Notes under the pieces: generated by a model | What the model saw: the letters and a program-made list of their open reading frames with translations, nothing else | Told to the model about the DNA's origin: nothing | The model's database searches: none | Shown: positions 51,782 to 60,865 of the stretch, one piece after another | Layout: each line of letters opens with the position of its first letter | Position numbering within the stretch: position 1 is the stretch's first letter | Source of the DNA: Paraburkholderia guartelaensis | GTDB lineage: Bacteria > Pseudomonadota > Gammaproteobacteria > Burkholderiales > Burkholderiaceae | Assembly (NCBI RefSeq): GCF_004353905.1 | Contig: NZ_SMOD01000011.1 | Coordinates: 186,001 to 250,000, forward strand | DNA length: 64,000 bases | Direction: 5' to 3' | Program-made: the position numbers and the translations under genes

Positions 51782-52444
51782 GTGCTCAACAACCGTCTTT
51801 TTCACATGTCGTCGGCTTGTGTAGTACTCCTGATGTTGTCGGCGTGTGCGGGCGTGCAGCCCGTTGCCTATAGCAGCCTGGCCTCGTCTTCCCAGCTCAA
51901 GGAGAACCGGGATCACGACGCCGCCCAGACGCCATTCCGCTATGCGGCGCCGGTGCTCTGGTCGCGTTATTCGCAGGTCATCGTCGATCCGGTCGCGGTG
52001 TATCAAGGCGGCGACAACCAGTTCGGCGACCTGTCGGAATCGGACAAGGACGTGCTCGCCGCCTACATGCACAAGACGTTCGCCGACACGCTATCGAAGC
52101 GTTTTGACCTCGCGACCCAGCCATCGCCCGCGACGCTGCGCGTGAAGCTCACGCTGACGGGCGCAGAGACAACGACTGCCGTGATCGGCCAGGCGATGCA
52201 TTTCGACATCGCGGGCAATCTCTACAACGGCGTCCAGGCGATCAGGGGCGGCAAGGGGGCGTTTAGCGGCTCGGTGTCGTATGCCGTGGAGGTGTACGAC
52301 AGTGCGTCGGGGCATCTGCTTCGCGCCTATGTGACGAAGCAATACCCGAACGCGATGAATTTGCCCGCCGCATTCGGCTCCCTGAGCGCGGCCAAAACCG
52401 GCATCGACAAGGGCGCCGATGCACTCGTCGAGCAGTTGCGCTAA
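51782..52444 (+). CDS. DUF3313-type lipoprotein
   Basis: The 220-residue protein has a lipoprotein signal with lipobox L-S-A-C at about residues 19-22, followed by the DUF3313 pattern (Y-S-S-L-A-S-S-S-Q-L, then Y-S-Q-V-I-V-D-P-V, and the C-terminal A-A-K-T-G-I-D-K-G-A-D-A-L). It should be anchored in the outer membrane or inner membrane outer leaflet. The start is GTG 51782, with AAAAGGA upstream. It is likely controlled by the divergent TetR gene. Function of the family is not known to me. Confidence 0.8.
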   Translation: MLNNRLFHMSSACVVLLMLSACAGVQPVAYSSLASSSQLKENRDHDAAQTPFRYAAPVLWSRYSQVIVDPVAVYQGGDNQFGDLSESDKDVLAAYMHKTFADTLSKRFDLATQPSPATLRVKLTLTGAETTTAVIGQAMHFDIAGNLYNGVQAIRGGKGAFSGSVSYAVEVYDSASGHLLRAYVTKQYPNAMNLPAAFGSLSAAKTGIDKGADALVEQLR

Positions 52445-52618
52445 CCGCGAAGCCGCCTGCGGGCAAAAGGCGCCGCCGGTTCGAACTTCATCGACTCCCT
52501 CGCCAGATATTCAACGCACCGTGAATTGCTCCAGCTTCTTTGCATGCGCACTCGGCCGTGCGCTCGCCTTTGCAATCCGATGTGCGAGGCGCGTATGGGA
52601 TGTCGTTGTGGGGAAGTT

Positions 52619-54181
52619 GTGAGTGATCGGCGGTGGTGGCACTCCGCAGTCTGGGCCGCATGGGTTTTGGCGAACCTGGCTGGCGGCCTGATGCTTGCTC
52701 AAACGCTGGCGCAACGCAGTACGCGCGTAACCGTGAGCTTCGTGTCGGGTGCCGGGCTTGTCGCCGGGAAAACGCCGGTGCGATATCGCGGCGTGGCCGT
52801 TGGCCGGCTCGAACATTTGCGTTTGTCCGCGGATGGTCAGCACGTCGATGCCGAGCTGAGGCTCGATGCCGCCGGATCCCACATCGCCATGTGCGGCACG
52901 AAATTCTGGGTCGTGCGTCCGCGCATCGACGTGAGGAACATCTCCGGGCTCCTGACCGCCGTGTCGGGAACCTGGATAGATGTCGATATCGACGTTCATT
53001 CGCATAACGCGTGCTACGCGTTCGCCGGCTTCGACACGCCGCCAGCCATCACCAGCGACGAGGAAGGCGCGCGTATCGTGATTCGCGCCTCAACGCTTGG
53101 CTCGCTGAACGCAGGCTCACCCGTTTATTTTCGCGGTGTGCAAGTCGGCCAGGTGCTCGGCTATTCGCTGGCGCCCAATGGCGGCAGCGTCCGCATCGGC
53201 GTTTTCGTAAAGAAACCTTTCAATAACCTGGTGACTGCCGATACGCGATGGTGGCAGGCGAGCGGTGTCGAACTCAAACTCGATTCCAGCGGCATGCGGC
53301 TGGAGACGCCGCCGGCCGCGGCGCTGCTCGCGGGCGCAGTGGCATTCGATACGCCGCGTGGGAGCGTGCGCGCCGTGTCCGCCGCGAGCGACGAGGATTT
53401 TCAACTGGCGCAAAGCCGCACGGACGCGATGCGCGCGAACGAAGGCCCGCCTGCCATGGTGCGCATGCGCTTCGCGCAGTCGGTACGAGGGTTGTCGGTT
53501 GGCGCGCCAGTCGAATTCCGCGGTGTCGGGTTGGGCACCGTCACGGCGGTCGACATCGACCTCCAACCCGAAAGCGGACGTTTCGACATGCTGGTTACGC
53601 TGAGCCTGTATCCCTCGCGGCTTGGCCGGAACTACCGTGACGCACTCGGCGACGGCGCAGGCGCGGCGGGCAAGGATTTGCTGCGTCAGCTCGTCGCTCA
53701 GGGACTACGCGGACAGCTACGCACGGGAAGTCTTTTGACGGGGCAGAAGTACGTCGCGCTCGACATCTTCCCGCACGCACCCGCGGCCCATGTCTACCCG
53801 GATCGCTCGCCGGTCGAATTGCCGACGGTGCCCAACTCTCTCGAGGAACTGCAGGACCAGTTGTCGAATATCGTGCGCCGGCTCGACCGCATGCCGCTTC
53901 CGGAGATTGGGCGCAATCTGGACGGCTCGCTTCAGCAGTCGAACGCCTTGTTTGCGCGGCTCGATACGGAGCTTGTGCCGGCTGCGCGTTCGACGCTCGA
54001 ATCCGCGCAACAGGCGTTTCGTTCCGCGCAAGCGATGCTCGACCAGGATTCGCCGTTGCAGAGCGACACTCATCAGGCATTGGCCGCGTTGCGGCGCACG
54101 CTGGCGAGCCTGAACGCCTTATCCGATTATCTTGAACGCCACCCTGAGGCATTGATCTGGGGGAAGCGCGCAGACCCGTGA
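52619..54181 (+). CDS. PqiB-like protein with three MCE domains
   Basis: One N-terminal membrane segment (A-V-W-A-A-W-V-L-A-N-L-A-G-G-L-M-L-A) is followed by three MCE domains of about 100 residues, each with the G-x-x-V-x-Y/F-R-G-V-x-V-G motif (T-P-V-R-Y-R-G-V-A-V-G, S-P-V-Y-F-R-G-V-Q-V-G, A-P-V-E-F-R-G-V-G-L-G), then a helical C-terminus. MCE proteins form periplasm-spanning rings or tubes that move lipids between membranes. The usual partner PqiA and the lipoprotein PqiC are absent here; a DUF3313 lipoprotein lies upstream. The start is uncertain: GTG 52619 after GGGGAA is chosen (520 residues), but ATG 52580 or 52544 would add a Cys-rich N-terminus. Confidence 0.85.
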   Translation: MSDRRWWHSAVWAAWVLANLAGGLMLAQTLAQRSTRVTVSFVSGAGLVAGKTPVRYRGVAVGRLEHLRLSADGQHVDAELRLDAAGSHIAMCGTKFWVVRPRIDVRNISGLLTAVSGTWIDVDIDVHSHNACYAFAGFDTPPAITSDEEGARIVIRASTLGSLNAGSPVYFRGVQVGQVLGYSLAPNGGSVRIGVFVKKPFNNLVTADTRWWQASGVELKLDSSGMRLETPPAAALLAGAVAFDTPRGSVRAVSAASDEDFQLAQSRTDAMRANEGPPAMVRMRFAQSVRGLSVGAPVEFRGVGLGTVTAVDIDLQPESGRFDMLVTLSLYPSRLGRNYRDALGDGAGAAGKDLLRQLVAQGLRGQLRTGSLLTGQKYVALDIFPHAPAAHVYPDRSPVELPTVPNSLEELQDQLSNIVRRLDRMPLPEIGRNLDGSLQQSNALFARLDTELVPAARSTLESAQQAFRSAQAMLDQDSPLQSDTHQALAALRRTLASLNALSDYLERHPEALIWGKRADP

Positions 54182-54194
54182 ATCGGCAAACGCG

Positions 54195-55286
54195 CTACAG
54201 CGCCCGACTCACCAGCAATGGATCGACGACCCCAATCGCCTCCGCGTCCCGGCTCGCATAAGGCAGCTTATGCAGCACGAATCGCATGGCATTGAGCCGC
54301 GCGCGTTTCTTGCAATCGGAGCGAACGACCGTCCACGGCGCGTCTGCGGTGTCCGTTTGCGAGAACATCGCTTCTTTCGCCTGCGTGTACGCCTCCCACT
54401 TGTCGAGCGAAGCGAGATCGACAGGACTCAGCTTCCATTGCTTGAGCGGATGCACTTTGCGCTCCTTGAAGCGCCGCCGCTGCTCGGCACGGCTCACCGA
54501 AAACCAGAACTTGATCAGGTGGATGCCGCTACGAATCAACTGCCGTTCGAACTCCGGCACTTGCCGCATGAAATCGGCATATTCCTCAGGCGTGCAGAAG
54601 CCCATGACATGCTCGACGCCCGCGCGGTTGTACCAGGACCGATCGAACAACACGATTTCCCCCGCCGAAGGTAGATGCTGCACGTAGCGCTGCAAATACC
54701 ATTGGCCGCGCTCGACTTCGGTGGGTTTTTCGAGCGCCACGACGCGCGCGCCGCGTGGGTTTAGATGCTCCATGAAGCGCTTGATCGTGCCTCCCTTGCC
54801 GGCTGCGTCGCGGCCCTCGAATAGGATCACCACGCGCTGACCCGTTTCGCGCACCCACGCCTGGAGCTTGAGCAGTTCGACCTGCAGCCGGTACTTCTGC
54901 CGCTCATAGGCGCGCCGCGACATCAAGTTGCGATACGGATAGCCGCCTTCGCGCCAGCCAGCGGCGAGTTCCTCGTCGGGGTGGCGCGTGCGCGAGTTGC
55001 GCCAGTCGGCAGGATTGCCTTCGAGGATCAGGCTGCGCAACCGGGCGGCTTCGTCGGGCGACATGCCTTGCATCAAGGCCGCAATCGACTCGAGCAACAT
55101 GGCGGGCGGATTGTGCTCGGCGTTCGTGCGCGCGACGAGATCATGGACAGCGCCCGCGATGACCTCGCTCGCGGACTCGACGGCGCTGTCGACGGTGCGC
55201 AACTCGGCGCTGTGAGGCGTGACGAGCGGCACGCGTGCGGCGGGGCTGGCGGTGTCCGAAGCGGAATAGGGAATGGATTTGGGCAT
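54195..55286 (-). CDS. ppk2: polyphosphate kinase 2 family protein
   Basis: PPK2 enzymes use polyphosphate to phosphorylate nucleotides (NDP or NMP). The P-loop is F-E-G-R-D-A-A-G-K-G-G at about residues 157-167, Walker B is F-D-R-S-W-Y-N-R-A-G at about 214-223, and the lid segment is R-R-R-F-K-E-R. From ATG 55286 the protein has 363 residues; the first 100 are a variable N-terminal extension. The frame continues upstream to 55418, and neither start has a clear Shine-Dalgarno. A CHAD-domain gene, another polyphosphate-linked family, lies nearby. Confidence 0.92.
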   Translation of the reverse strand: MPKSIPYSASDTASPAARVPLVTPHSAELRTVDSAVESASEVIAGAVHDLVARTNAEHNPPAMLLESIAALMQGMSPDEAARLRSLILEGNPADWRNSRTRHPDEELAAGWREGGYPYRNLMSRRAYERQKYRLQVELLKLQAWVRETGQRVVILFEGRDAAGKGGTIKRFMEHLNPRGARVVALEKPTEVERGQWYLQRYVQHLPSAGEIVLFDRSWYNRAGVEHVMGFCTPEEYADFMRQVPEFERQLIRSGIHLIKFWFSVSRAEQRRRFKERKVHPLKQWKLSPVDLASLDKWEAYTQAKEAMFSQTDTADAPWTVVRSDCKKRARLNAMRFVLHKLPYASRDAEAIGVVDPLLVSRAL

Positions 55287-55449
55287 GGCGTTGGCGGATA
55301 CGGAGATGGGCACGCGTGCGGAATGACTCGCGTTCAAAGCGGATGCATCGAAGCGCGAGCCGCAATGGAGCGCAGGGGAGACGACGCGGCTTGATTGGCG
55401 GGAGCGGCGCCGGGGCAAGAGCCGGCGCGCCGATGACCGGCGCCAGCCT

Positions 55450-55472
55450 GCTACTAGCCTCTGGCTAATAGC
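55450..55472. terminator. imperfect hairpin between ppk2 and the DUF465 gene
   Basis: GCTACTAGCC (55450-55459) pairs with GGCTAATAGC (55463-55472) with one mismatch and a 3-base loop, just downstream of the DUF465 stop on the minus strand. There is no T-run, so its terminator role is uncertain. Confidence 0.35.
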
Positions 55473-55493
55473 AAGCGCCGGACGCCGCCTGGT

Positions 55494-55712
55494 TCAGGCG
55501 TTTGCCGCCTTTTTCAGGATGAGGTAGAGCGAGTCTTTCAGTTGAAGCTTTTCCTTTTTCAACTGCTCGACTTCCATGCCGTGCGAAGCCACGACGCCCG
55601 TCTCCATGTTCTTGATCTGCTGGTCGAGCTCGTTGTGACGATGAAAAATCCGGGCGAAATGTTCGTCCTGGATCTTGAGGCGCGAAATCAAATCTCTGTA
55701 CTCAGGGAACAC
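55494..55712 (-). CDS. DUF465 (YdcH-like) small coiled-coil protein
   Basis: The 72-residue protein F-P-E-Y-R-D-L-I-S-R-L-K ... H-N-E-L-D-Q-Q-I-K-N is the DUF465/YdcH family, a short helical hairpin of unknown function. Translation starts at GTG 55712, placed 5 bases after a perfect AAGGAGT Shine-Dalgarno. It is a monocistronic unit in a gap between ppk2 and the CHAD gene. Confidence 0.88.
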   Translation of the reverse strand: MFPEYRDLISRLKIQDEHFARIFHRHNELDQQIKNMETGVVASHGMEVEQLKKEKLQLKDSLYLILKKAANA

Positions 55713-55949
55713 TCAATACTCCTTACAGACTGGCAAAATAAGAGAAACTGAAACGTAATTATTTTTCCACCGTCTCGTCGTGGCAGTCTTGACCATCATC
55801 AGAACGGCTGTCGAAAGGGTCAGGGACGTTACCTGGGGCGTCGAGGCGCGCTCGCGTGTACCATCGATCGCGTCGTCGCAGTTCCTGGCTCTCCATCCGC
55901 TTGCACTGTTCTAAGCCGTCGCGCCCACCCACAGAACCCTGGAGCGTTC

Positions 55950-57602
55950 ATGGATCGCGTTCTGGAAATCGTGCTGGATGTCGTGATCCCGGCAGTGCCG
56001 GATAGAAAAAGCTCAAAAGCCGCCACGGGAGCGGCGTCCAGGGCGCACGCCAGCCCGAAGCCTTCGGAGCGGGCCGCCAGCCTGTGCGCGGCTTTGCCGT
56101 CGCTCGTGGCGCTGCCCGATGCGCGCGAGTGCGTGACGACAGTCGCCTTCGACCATGACGGCGTCCTTGGCGGCCTCGGATGGCGCGTGGCGGTCGAATC
56201 GCGCGGCGACACGCAGTGCGTCGTCGTGTCGAGCCGGAGCGCCCATACGCCGGGGGTCACCCTGGTCGCGCCGATCTTCGAGGCGGCGCTCGACGCAAAC
56301 GGTATCGCGCATGCGCTCTTCGACGCCGCGCCCGAGCCGTTTCGCGAGGCGCTGGGCAGCGTAGACGATCTCTCTGCGGCGGCCACGCTTGTAGCGATGC
56401 GCAGCCGCTGGCAATGGCCGCGCGACGGCGTCGAGGTGCTGCTTACGTTCGACGAAGACTTGCACGAACGGTCGGCGCCGCCTCAAAAACCGACGGGTCT
56501 GGACACTCATGGCGCGGATGCGGCGCCCCCTCCCGACTCGCACGAATTGCACGAGCTGCGCGTGAGCGCTCCCTGGCCAGAAGGCGAGGACGAGCGGCCT
56601 GTCGTCGATGCGCTATTTGCCTGTGCCGGCGACCTGATCGGGGCGCTGCCCGCGTTCGTGCGCATGACCGACGCGCTCGAACGCGCCATCGCCGGCAGCG
56701 TGACCGGCGACGCCGAAGCCATCAAGGCCGAAGCCGTGGATCTCGCCGGCGCGGCGACGGCCGAATCCGCGCTCGTGGCGATCGGGCGCAACATCAGCGC
56801 GCAGTGGTTCGGCAACGACGCGGGCGTGCGCGATAGCACGAACGGCGAGTTCATCCATCAGATGCGCGTGTCGCAACGGCGGTTGCGTACCGCCATGCGC
56901 ATCTTCTCGCGCTGGTGCGACGAGACTTGGGAGACGCGCATCGAGCCGGAGCTCAAATGGCTCGGCGGCCTGCTCGGTGATGCACGCGACCGCGATGTCT
57001 TCGTCGAATCGACGCTGCCGGCGCTCGCCGCGGCCGACGTCGAGCCGGGGCGCTGGGACGCGATTCGCGACGCGGCAAACGCGCAACGGCTCGCCGCGCG
57101 CGCGCGGCTGCGCGAGGCGCTGGCATCTGAGCGCTACGCGCTGGCGGCGCTGGCGTGGCTCCAGTGGCTCGATCAACTCGCGCGGCGCGCACACGACGCC
57201 GGCAATGCAGGGCTTTCGCTGCGCCGCCACGCGAAGAAGCGCGTGCGGCGCTACTACGAGCGGCTCGTGGACACGCAAAAGCTCACGGCCATCGACGAGG
57301 CGAGCCGTCATCGCGCGCGCATCAACGCGAAGTATTTGCGATACACGATCGAATTCTTCGCCACGCTCACGTCGCGCAGCACGCGCATGGAGGTGGCGCG
57401 CACGCTCGCGCGGCTGCAGAGCGTGCTCGGCGACGGCAACGACGCCGCAGTGGCCCTGCGCTATCTCGAGCGCATGGATGCCGAGCCGTATCAGCTCGGA
57501 TTCGCGCGCGGCTGGTGCGAGGCCGTCAAGCGCTATACCGCGAAGGAGGGCGAACGCCTCTTGCGCGAACTGGGCGAGCCGAAGGTGTCGCGCGGCGCCT
57601 GA
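55950..57602 (+). CDS. CHAD-domain protein (polyphosphate-associated)
   Basis: The C-terminal CHAD domain occupies about residues 300-540 with its signatures F-I-H-Q-M-R-V-S-Q-R-R-L-R-T and H-R-A-R-I-N-A-K-Y-L-R-Y; CHAD is a basic helical domain that binds polyphosphate and targets granules. The N-terminal half resembles a CYTH-like region in placing but lacks a visible E-x-E-x-K motif, so its triphosphatase activity is doubtful. GGAG precedes ATG 55950. The nearby ppk2 gene supports a polyphosphate context. The protein is 550 residues. Confidence 0.88.
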   Translation: MDRVLEIVLDVVIPAVPDRKSSKAATGAASRAHASPKPSERAASLCAALPSLVALPDARECVTTVAFDHDGVLGGLGWRVAVESRGDTQCVVVSSRSAHTPGVTLVAPIFEAALDANGIAHALFDAAPEPFREALGSVDDLSAAATLVAMRSRWQWPRDGVEVLLTFDEDLHERSAPPQKPTGLDTHGADAAPPPDSHELHELRVSAPWPEGEDERPVVDALFACAGDLIGALPAFVRMTDALERAIAGSVTGDAEAIKAEAVDLAGAATAESALVAIGRNISAQWFGNDAGVRDSTNGEFIHQMRVSQRRLRTAMRIFSRWCDETWETRIEPELKWLGGLLGDARDRDVFVESTLPALAAADVEPGRWDAIRDAANAQRLAARARLREALASERYALAALAWLQWLDQLARRAHDAGNAGLSLRRHAKKRVRRYYERLVDTQKLTAIDEASRHRARINAKYLRYTIEFFATLTSRSTRMEVARTLARLQSVLGDGNDAAVALRYLERMDAEPYQLGFARGWCEAVKRYTAKEGERLLRELGEPKVSRGA

Positions 57603-57695
57603 CGCGCGTCTCTATAATCGCTGGCGCGGATTGTCGGAACGGCGGACCGCGCCGAACCATCGCTCATATCGTCTTGTTTTTAGCTTGTTTTGCGC

Positions 57696-58622
57696 ATGAT
57701 GAATCCCACTGACCCAAAGTCCCCACCCACCGGAGCCGGCCACGCCGACGCCGGTTCCACTGAGTCATCCACGACCTCCGACGCGCCGGAACTGGGTCTG
57801 GGCGGCTCGGTCTGGTTTCAGTCCGGCCAGCAGATGCTGGGCGGCGCGGCGCGCATTGCGCTGCTGGAAGCCATCCACGCAACCGGTTCGATCACGGGTG
57901 CCGCGAAAGCGGTCGGCATGAGCTACAAGGGCGCCTGGGATGCCGTCGACGTCATGAACAATCTCGCGGGCGAGGCGCTCGTGGTGCGTGCGACCGGCGG
58001 CAAGGGCGGCGGCGGGACGACGCTCACACCGCGGGCGCTGCGGCTCGTCGAGACGTTCCGCGCCATCGAGCAGGAGCACCGGCGCTTTATCGAGCGCGCG
58101 GCGCACGCGCTCGGCGCCGTTTCGAGCCAAGGCGACGATGCACACGCTGGCGGGTTCGCTCGCGACCTGGCCGTGCTCGGCCGCTTCGCCATGCGCACGA
58201 GCGCGCGCAATCAGCTCTTTGGCACTGTGTCGGGAATCGTGCGGGGCGCGGTGAACGACGAGGTGTCGGTCGCGCTGCCTGGCGGCGAAGTCCTCGTGGC
58301 CACGATCACGCACGAGAGCGCCGAAGCGCTCGGGCTTGCTACGGGCGCGCCCGTAGTGGCGCTCGTGAAGGCGACTTCGGTCGTGCTGGTCGCGAGCGCG
58401 GCGGACGCGGCGCGGCTTTCGGCGCGCAACCGGCTGAGCGGGACAATCGAAGTGGTGCGGCGCGGCGCCGTCAACGCCGAAGTGACGCTCGCCCTGCCGG
58501 GCGGCACCGTGATTGCCGCGATCGTGACCGACGCGAGCGTGGACGCGCTGGGATTCGCCGCAGGGCAAGCGGCAACGGCCGTGTTTAAGGCTTCGAGCGT
58601 GCTGCTAGGCGTGGCCGGCTAA
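57696..58622 (+). CDS. modE: ModE-type molybdate-responsive regulator
   Basis: The 308-residue protein has an N-terminal winged helix-turn-helix of the ModE/LysR-like class (A-R-I-A-L-L-E-A-I-H-A-T-G-S-I-T-G-A-A-K-A-V-G, in part, then M-S-Y-K-G-A-W-D-A-V) and two tandem Mop/TOBE domains (S-A-R-N-Q-L-F-G-T-V and S-A-R-N-R-L-S-G-T-I) that bind molybdate. No modABC transporter lies in this window. ATG 57696 or 57699 could start; there is no clear Shine-Dalgarno. The first 40 residues are Pro/Ser-rich and specific to this protein. Confidence 0.9.
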   Translation: MMNPTDPKSPPTGAGHADAGSTESSTTSDAPELGLGGSVWFQSGQQMLGGAARIALLEAIHATGSITGAAKAVGMSYKGAWDAVDVMNNLAGEALVVRATGGKGGGGTTLTPRALRLVETFRAIEQEHRRFIERAAHALGAVSSQGDDAHAGGFARDLAVLGRFAMRTSARNQLFGTVSGIVRGAVNDEVSVALPGGEVLVATITHESAEALGLATGAPVVALVKATSVVLVASAADAARLSARNRLSGTIEVVRRGAVNAEVTLALPGGTVIAAIVTDASVDALGFAAGQAATAVFKASSVLLGVAG

Positions 58623-58673
58623 GCGGCGGATGAGCGACGAACGACGAACGGGGAGCCGCCAGTGAAGGCGGAT

Positions 58674-59375
58674 TCAGGCGTGGCGCTGCGCGGGCGGCGT
58701 GAGGCCGTTGCGGGTTTGCGAGACCGGCGCGACGGGCGCCCGGTTGGGGCGATTGGCCTTCCATTTGGCGCGCACGTAGGGCCGGTCGTGACCCGAAACC
58801 GTGAGCGCGATGTGCGTGACCCAGCGATGCGTGGGCACATGCACGTTGTGCAATGCGATAGTCAGCGCCGCGAGGCTCAGCGCGACGGCCGCCGCTGAAA
58901 TTCGCTGGGCTTGCGCCTGCCACCAATAGCGCGCGAACACGAGCGCGGTGAGCGCTCCGACCACGCAGCCCGTGACAGCCTCGGAAGGCGAGTGAGCGTC
59001 GAGCACCACGCGTGAGAGCGCAACCGCGAGCCCCACCGCGAGGCCGATGGTCACGCCTGTGGCGCGCACGAAGGACGGCGCGCCTTGCAGCATCAGGAAA
59101 AACGCGACGGGATAGACGGCCGTGGACAACATGGCATGGCCGCTGATCCCCGTGAAATCCAGTTCTCTTACCCCCACGCCCCAGCCGAGAAACGCGATCT
59201 TGGTGAGCGTCACCAGGCCGATTGCCAGACCGAGCACGAACACCCAGCTCGCCGCCATGCGCCACGAGTAGCCGACTATCAGCCACAGCGCGATAGCCAA
59301 CGCCAGCGGCAGGGTGAGGCCTGCGCCGCCGAGGTTGGTAATCGAGTACCAAAGGTGAAGGGGCAAATCTGGCAT
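58674..59375 (-). CDS. PAP2-family membrane phosphatase
   Basis: The 233-residue protein has five or six membrane segments and two of the three PAP2 phosphatase motifs: S-G-H-A-M-L-S and S-R-V-V-L-D-A-H-S-P-S-E-A. The first motif (K-x6-R-P) is reduced to T-K-I-A-F-L-G-W-G. Family members dephosphorylate lipid phosphates such as phosphatidate, undecaprenyl-PP or phosphatidylglycerol phosphate at the periplasmic face. It is divergent from the PHB-depolymerase-type gene across 287 bases. Confidence 0.82.
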   Translation of the reverse strand: MPDLPLHLWYSITNLGGAGLTLPLALAIALWLIVGYSWRMAASWVFVLGLAIGLVTLTKIAFLGWGVGVRELDFTGISGHAMLSTAVYPVAFFLMLQGAPSFVRATGVTIGLAVGLAVALSRVVLDAHSPSEAVTGCVVGALTALVFARYWWQAQAQRISAAAVALSLAALTIALHNVHVPTHRWVTHIALTVSGHDRPYVRAKWKANRPNRAPVAPVSQTRNGLTPPAQRHA

Positions 59376-59593
59376 GAGTCCGTGCTGCCGGCTGTCTGAA
59401 GAGGATCCTGGGGTTGTAGGTGCCTAACCGCTACTTCATAGCGACTCAACGCGCGAGCCGCCTCGCTGGCCGACACGCGCGTGAGACAAGTATCCAGTAT
59501 AGCTGCCTCGCATAAACGAAGGCGTGCCTCGACGAACGCGCGCACGGACAGAATCCAGCCTGTCCGATCTGCAGCGTCATCCAAATGGTGTTA

Positions 59594-59608
59594 TTGTGCG
59601 TTGCACAA
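59594..59608. promoter_or_regulatory. palindrome upstream of the PHB-depolymerase-type esterase
   Basis: TTGTGC (59594-59599) and GCACAA (59603-59608) form a perfect inverted repeat with a GTT spacer, 54 bases before the esterase ATG. The 287-base gap contains nothing else I can support. Confidence 0.45.
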
Positions 59609-59662
59609 CGACGGATCGCGGCAAAACGCCACGATGTGTCAGACCCTTTTACGAGGCCATAG

Positions 59663-60844
59663 ATGACGAAAAATCTGACGAAGCTATGGGCAGGTGGCAT
59701 GCGACGTCTGCTCGCCATCCAGACCCGGGCGACCCGCGACGCCCTGAAAGGCGCGGGGATCGGTACACCCAAGCCGCAGGCAATCTGGCGCGCCGCTCAG
59801 GCCGCAGCCGAGCAGGCGGCCAAACACGTCACGCCGACGCAGGCGCGCAGCGGCGCGCCGGTGCGCGAGTCGCGCGTGGGTCCGCGCGCGGCCGCCTGGG
59901 CCGCGGGCGAATGGCACCGCGCGGAGCACCTCGTGCCGGCGAACGACCACCACGTCGGGCGCTCGCTTCCTTACGGGCTTTACTTGCCGCCCGGCCGCAA
60001 GACGAAGGGCATGCCCGTTGTCGTCATGCTGCACGGCTGCAAGCAATCGATGGATTCCTTCGCCGAAGGCACCCGCATGAATCTGCTCGCCGACCGCCAT
60101 GGCTTCGCGGTGGTGTATCCCGAGCAGTCGGAACGCGCGCACCCGCATCAATGCTGGCACTGGTACGACGCGCGCGACGCGGCGGGCGGCGGCGAAGCGG
60201 CATCCGTCGTTTCGCTGGTCGATGCGCTCGTCGAGGAGCATGGCTTCGACCGCTCGCGCGTCTATCTGGCGGGTTTGTCGGCCGGAGCGGGGCTCGCGAT
60301 GCTGCTCGCGGTGCGCTCGCCCAGCCGCTTCGCAGCCATCGCGCTGCATTCCGGCCCCGCTTTCGGTGAAGCACGCTCCGGCGTGACGGCGCTCGATGTG
60401 ATGCGGCGCGGCGTGCACCACGATCCGGTGGCGCTCGTCGATACCCAATTGGGTGCGCGCATCCATCCGGGCATGCCGGCGATCGTCGTGCAGGGCGACG
60501 CGGACGCCGTCGTCGCGCCCGTCAACGCGGAACAGCTCGCGGTGCAACTGCTCCGCCTGAACGGTCTTGCGGACGCCCGCGGCGTGCGTCAGGGCGTCGT
60601 GTCGCGCGAGACCTTCAAGGACGGCTATCGTGAGCAGGACTACGAGTTCGACGGCGCGAGCGTCGTGCGGCTGTGCCGCGTGGCGGACCTCGACCACGCC
60701 TGGAGCGGCGGCGATGACACCGTGCCGTTCCATTCCTCGACGGGGCCGGACGCGAGCACGCTGATCTGGGACTTTTTCGAGGATCATCGCCGCGAGACCT
60801 TCGACGAGACCTACGACGACGAATTGACGCAGAACGTTGGTTAA
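59663..60844 (+). CDS. PHB-depolymerase-type esterase
   Basis: The 393-residue alpha/beta hydrolase belongs to the esterase/PHB depolymerase family: oxyanion region V-V-M-L-H-G-C-K-Q, nucleophile serine in A-G-L-S-A-G-A-G-L-A, acid in V-Q-G-D-A-D-A-V-V and histidine in D-L-D-H-A-W-S-G-G. The N-terminal 100 residues are basic and Ala-rich with no secretion signal, so it is more likely an intracellular depolymerase or esterase than a secreted one. No phasin or PHA synthase gene is nearby. Confidence 0.85.
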   Translation: MTKNLTKLWAGGMRRLLAIQTRATRDALKGAGIGTPKPQAIWRAAQAAAEQAAKHVTPTQARSGAPVRESRVGPRAAAWAAGEWHRAEHLVPANDHHVGRSLPYGLYLPPGRKTKGMPVVVMLHGCKQSMDSFAEGTRMNLLADRHGFAVVYPEQSERAHPHQCWHWYDARDAAGGGEAASVVSLVDALVEEHGFDRSRVYLAGLSAGAGLAMLLAVRSPSRFAAIALHSGPAFGEARSGVTALDVMRRGVHHDPVALVDTQLGARIHPGMPAIVVQGDADAVVAPVNAEQLAVQLLRLNGLADARGVRQGVVSRETFKDGYREQDYEFDGASVVRLCRVADLDHAWSGGDDTVPFHSSTGPDASTLIWDFFEDHRRETFDETYDDELTQNVG

Positions 60845-60865
60845 AAGCGACTGCGGGCAGTTTAG

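Noticed and set aside
52544..52618. Cys-rich N-terminus of the MCE protein as a PqiA-like zinc ribbon
   Set aside because: Four cysteines occur in a short stretch, but spacing does not match the C-x-x-C pairs of PqiA and the better Shine-Dalgarno favours the GTG at 52619.
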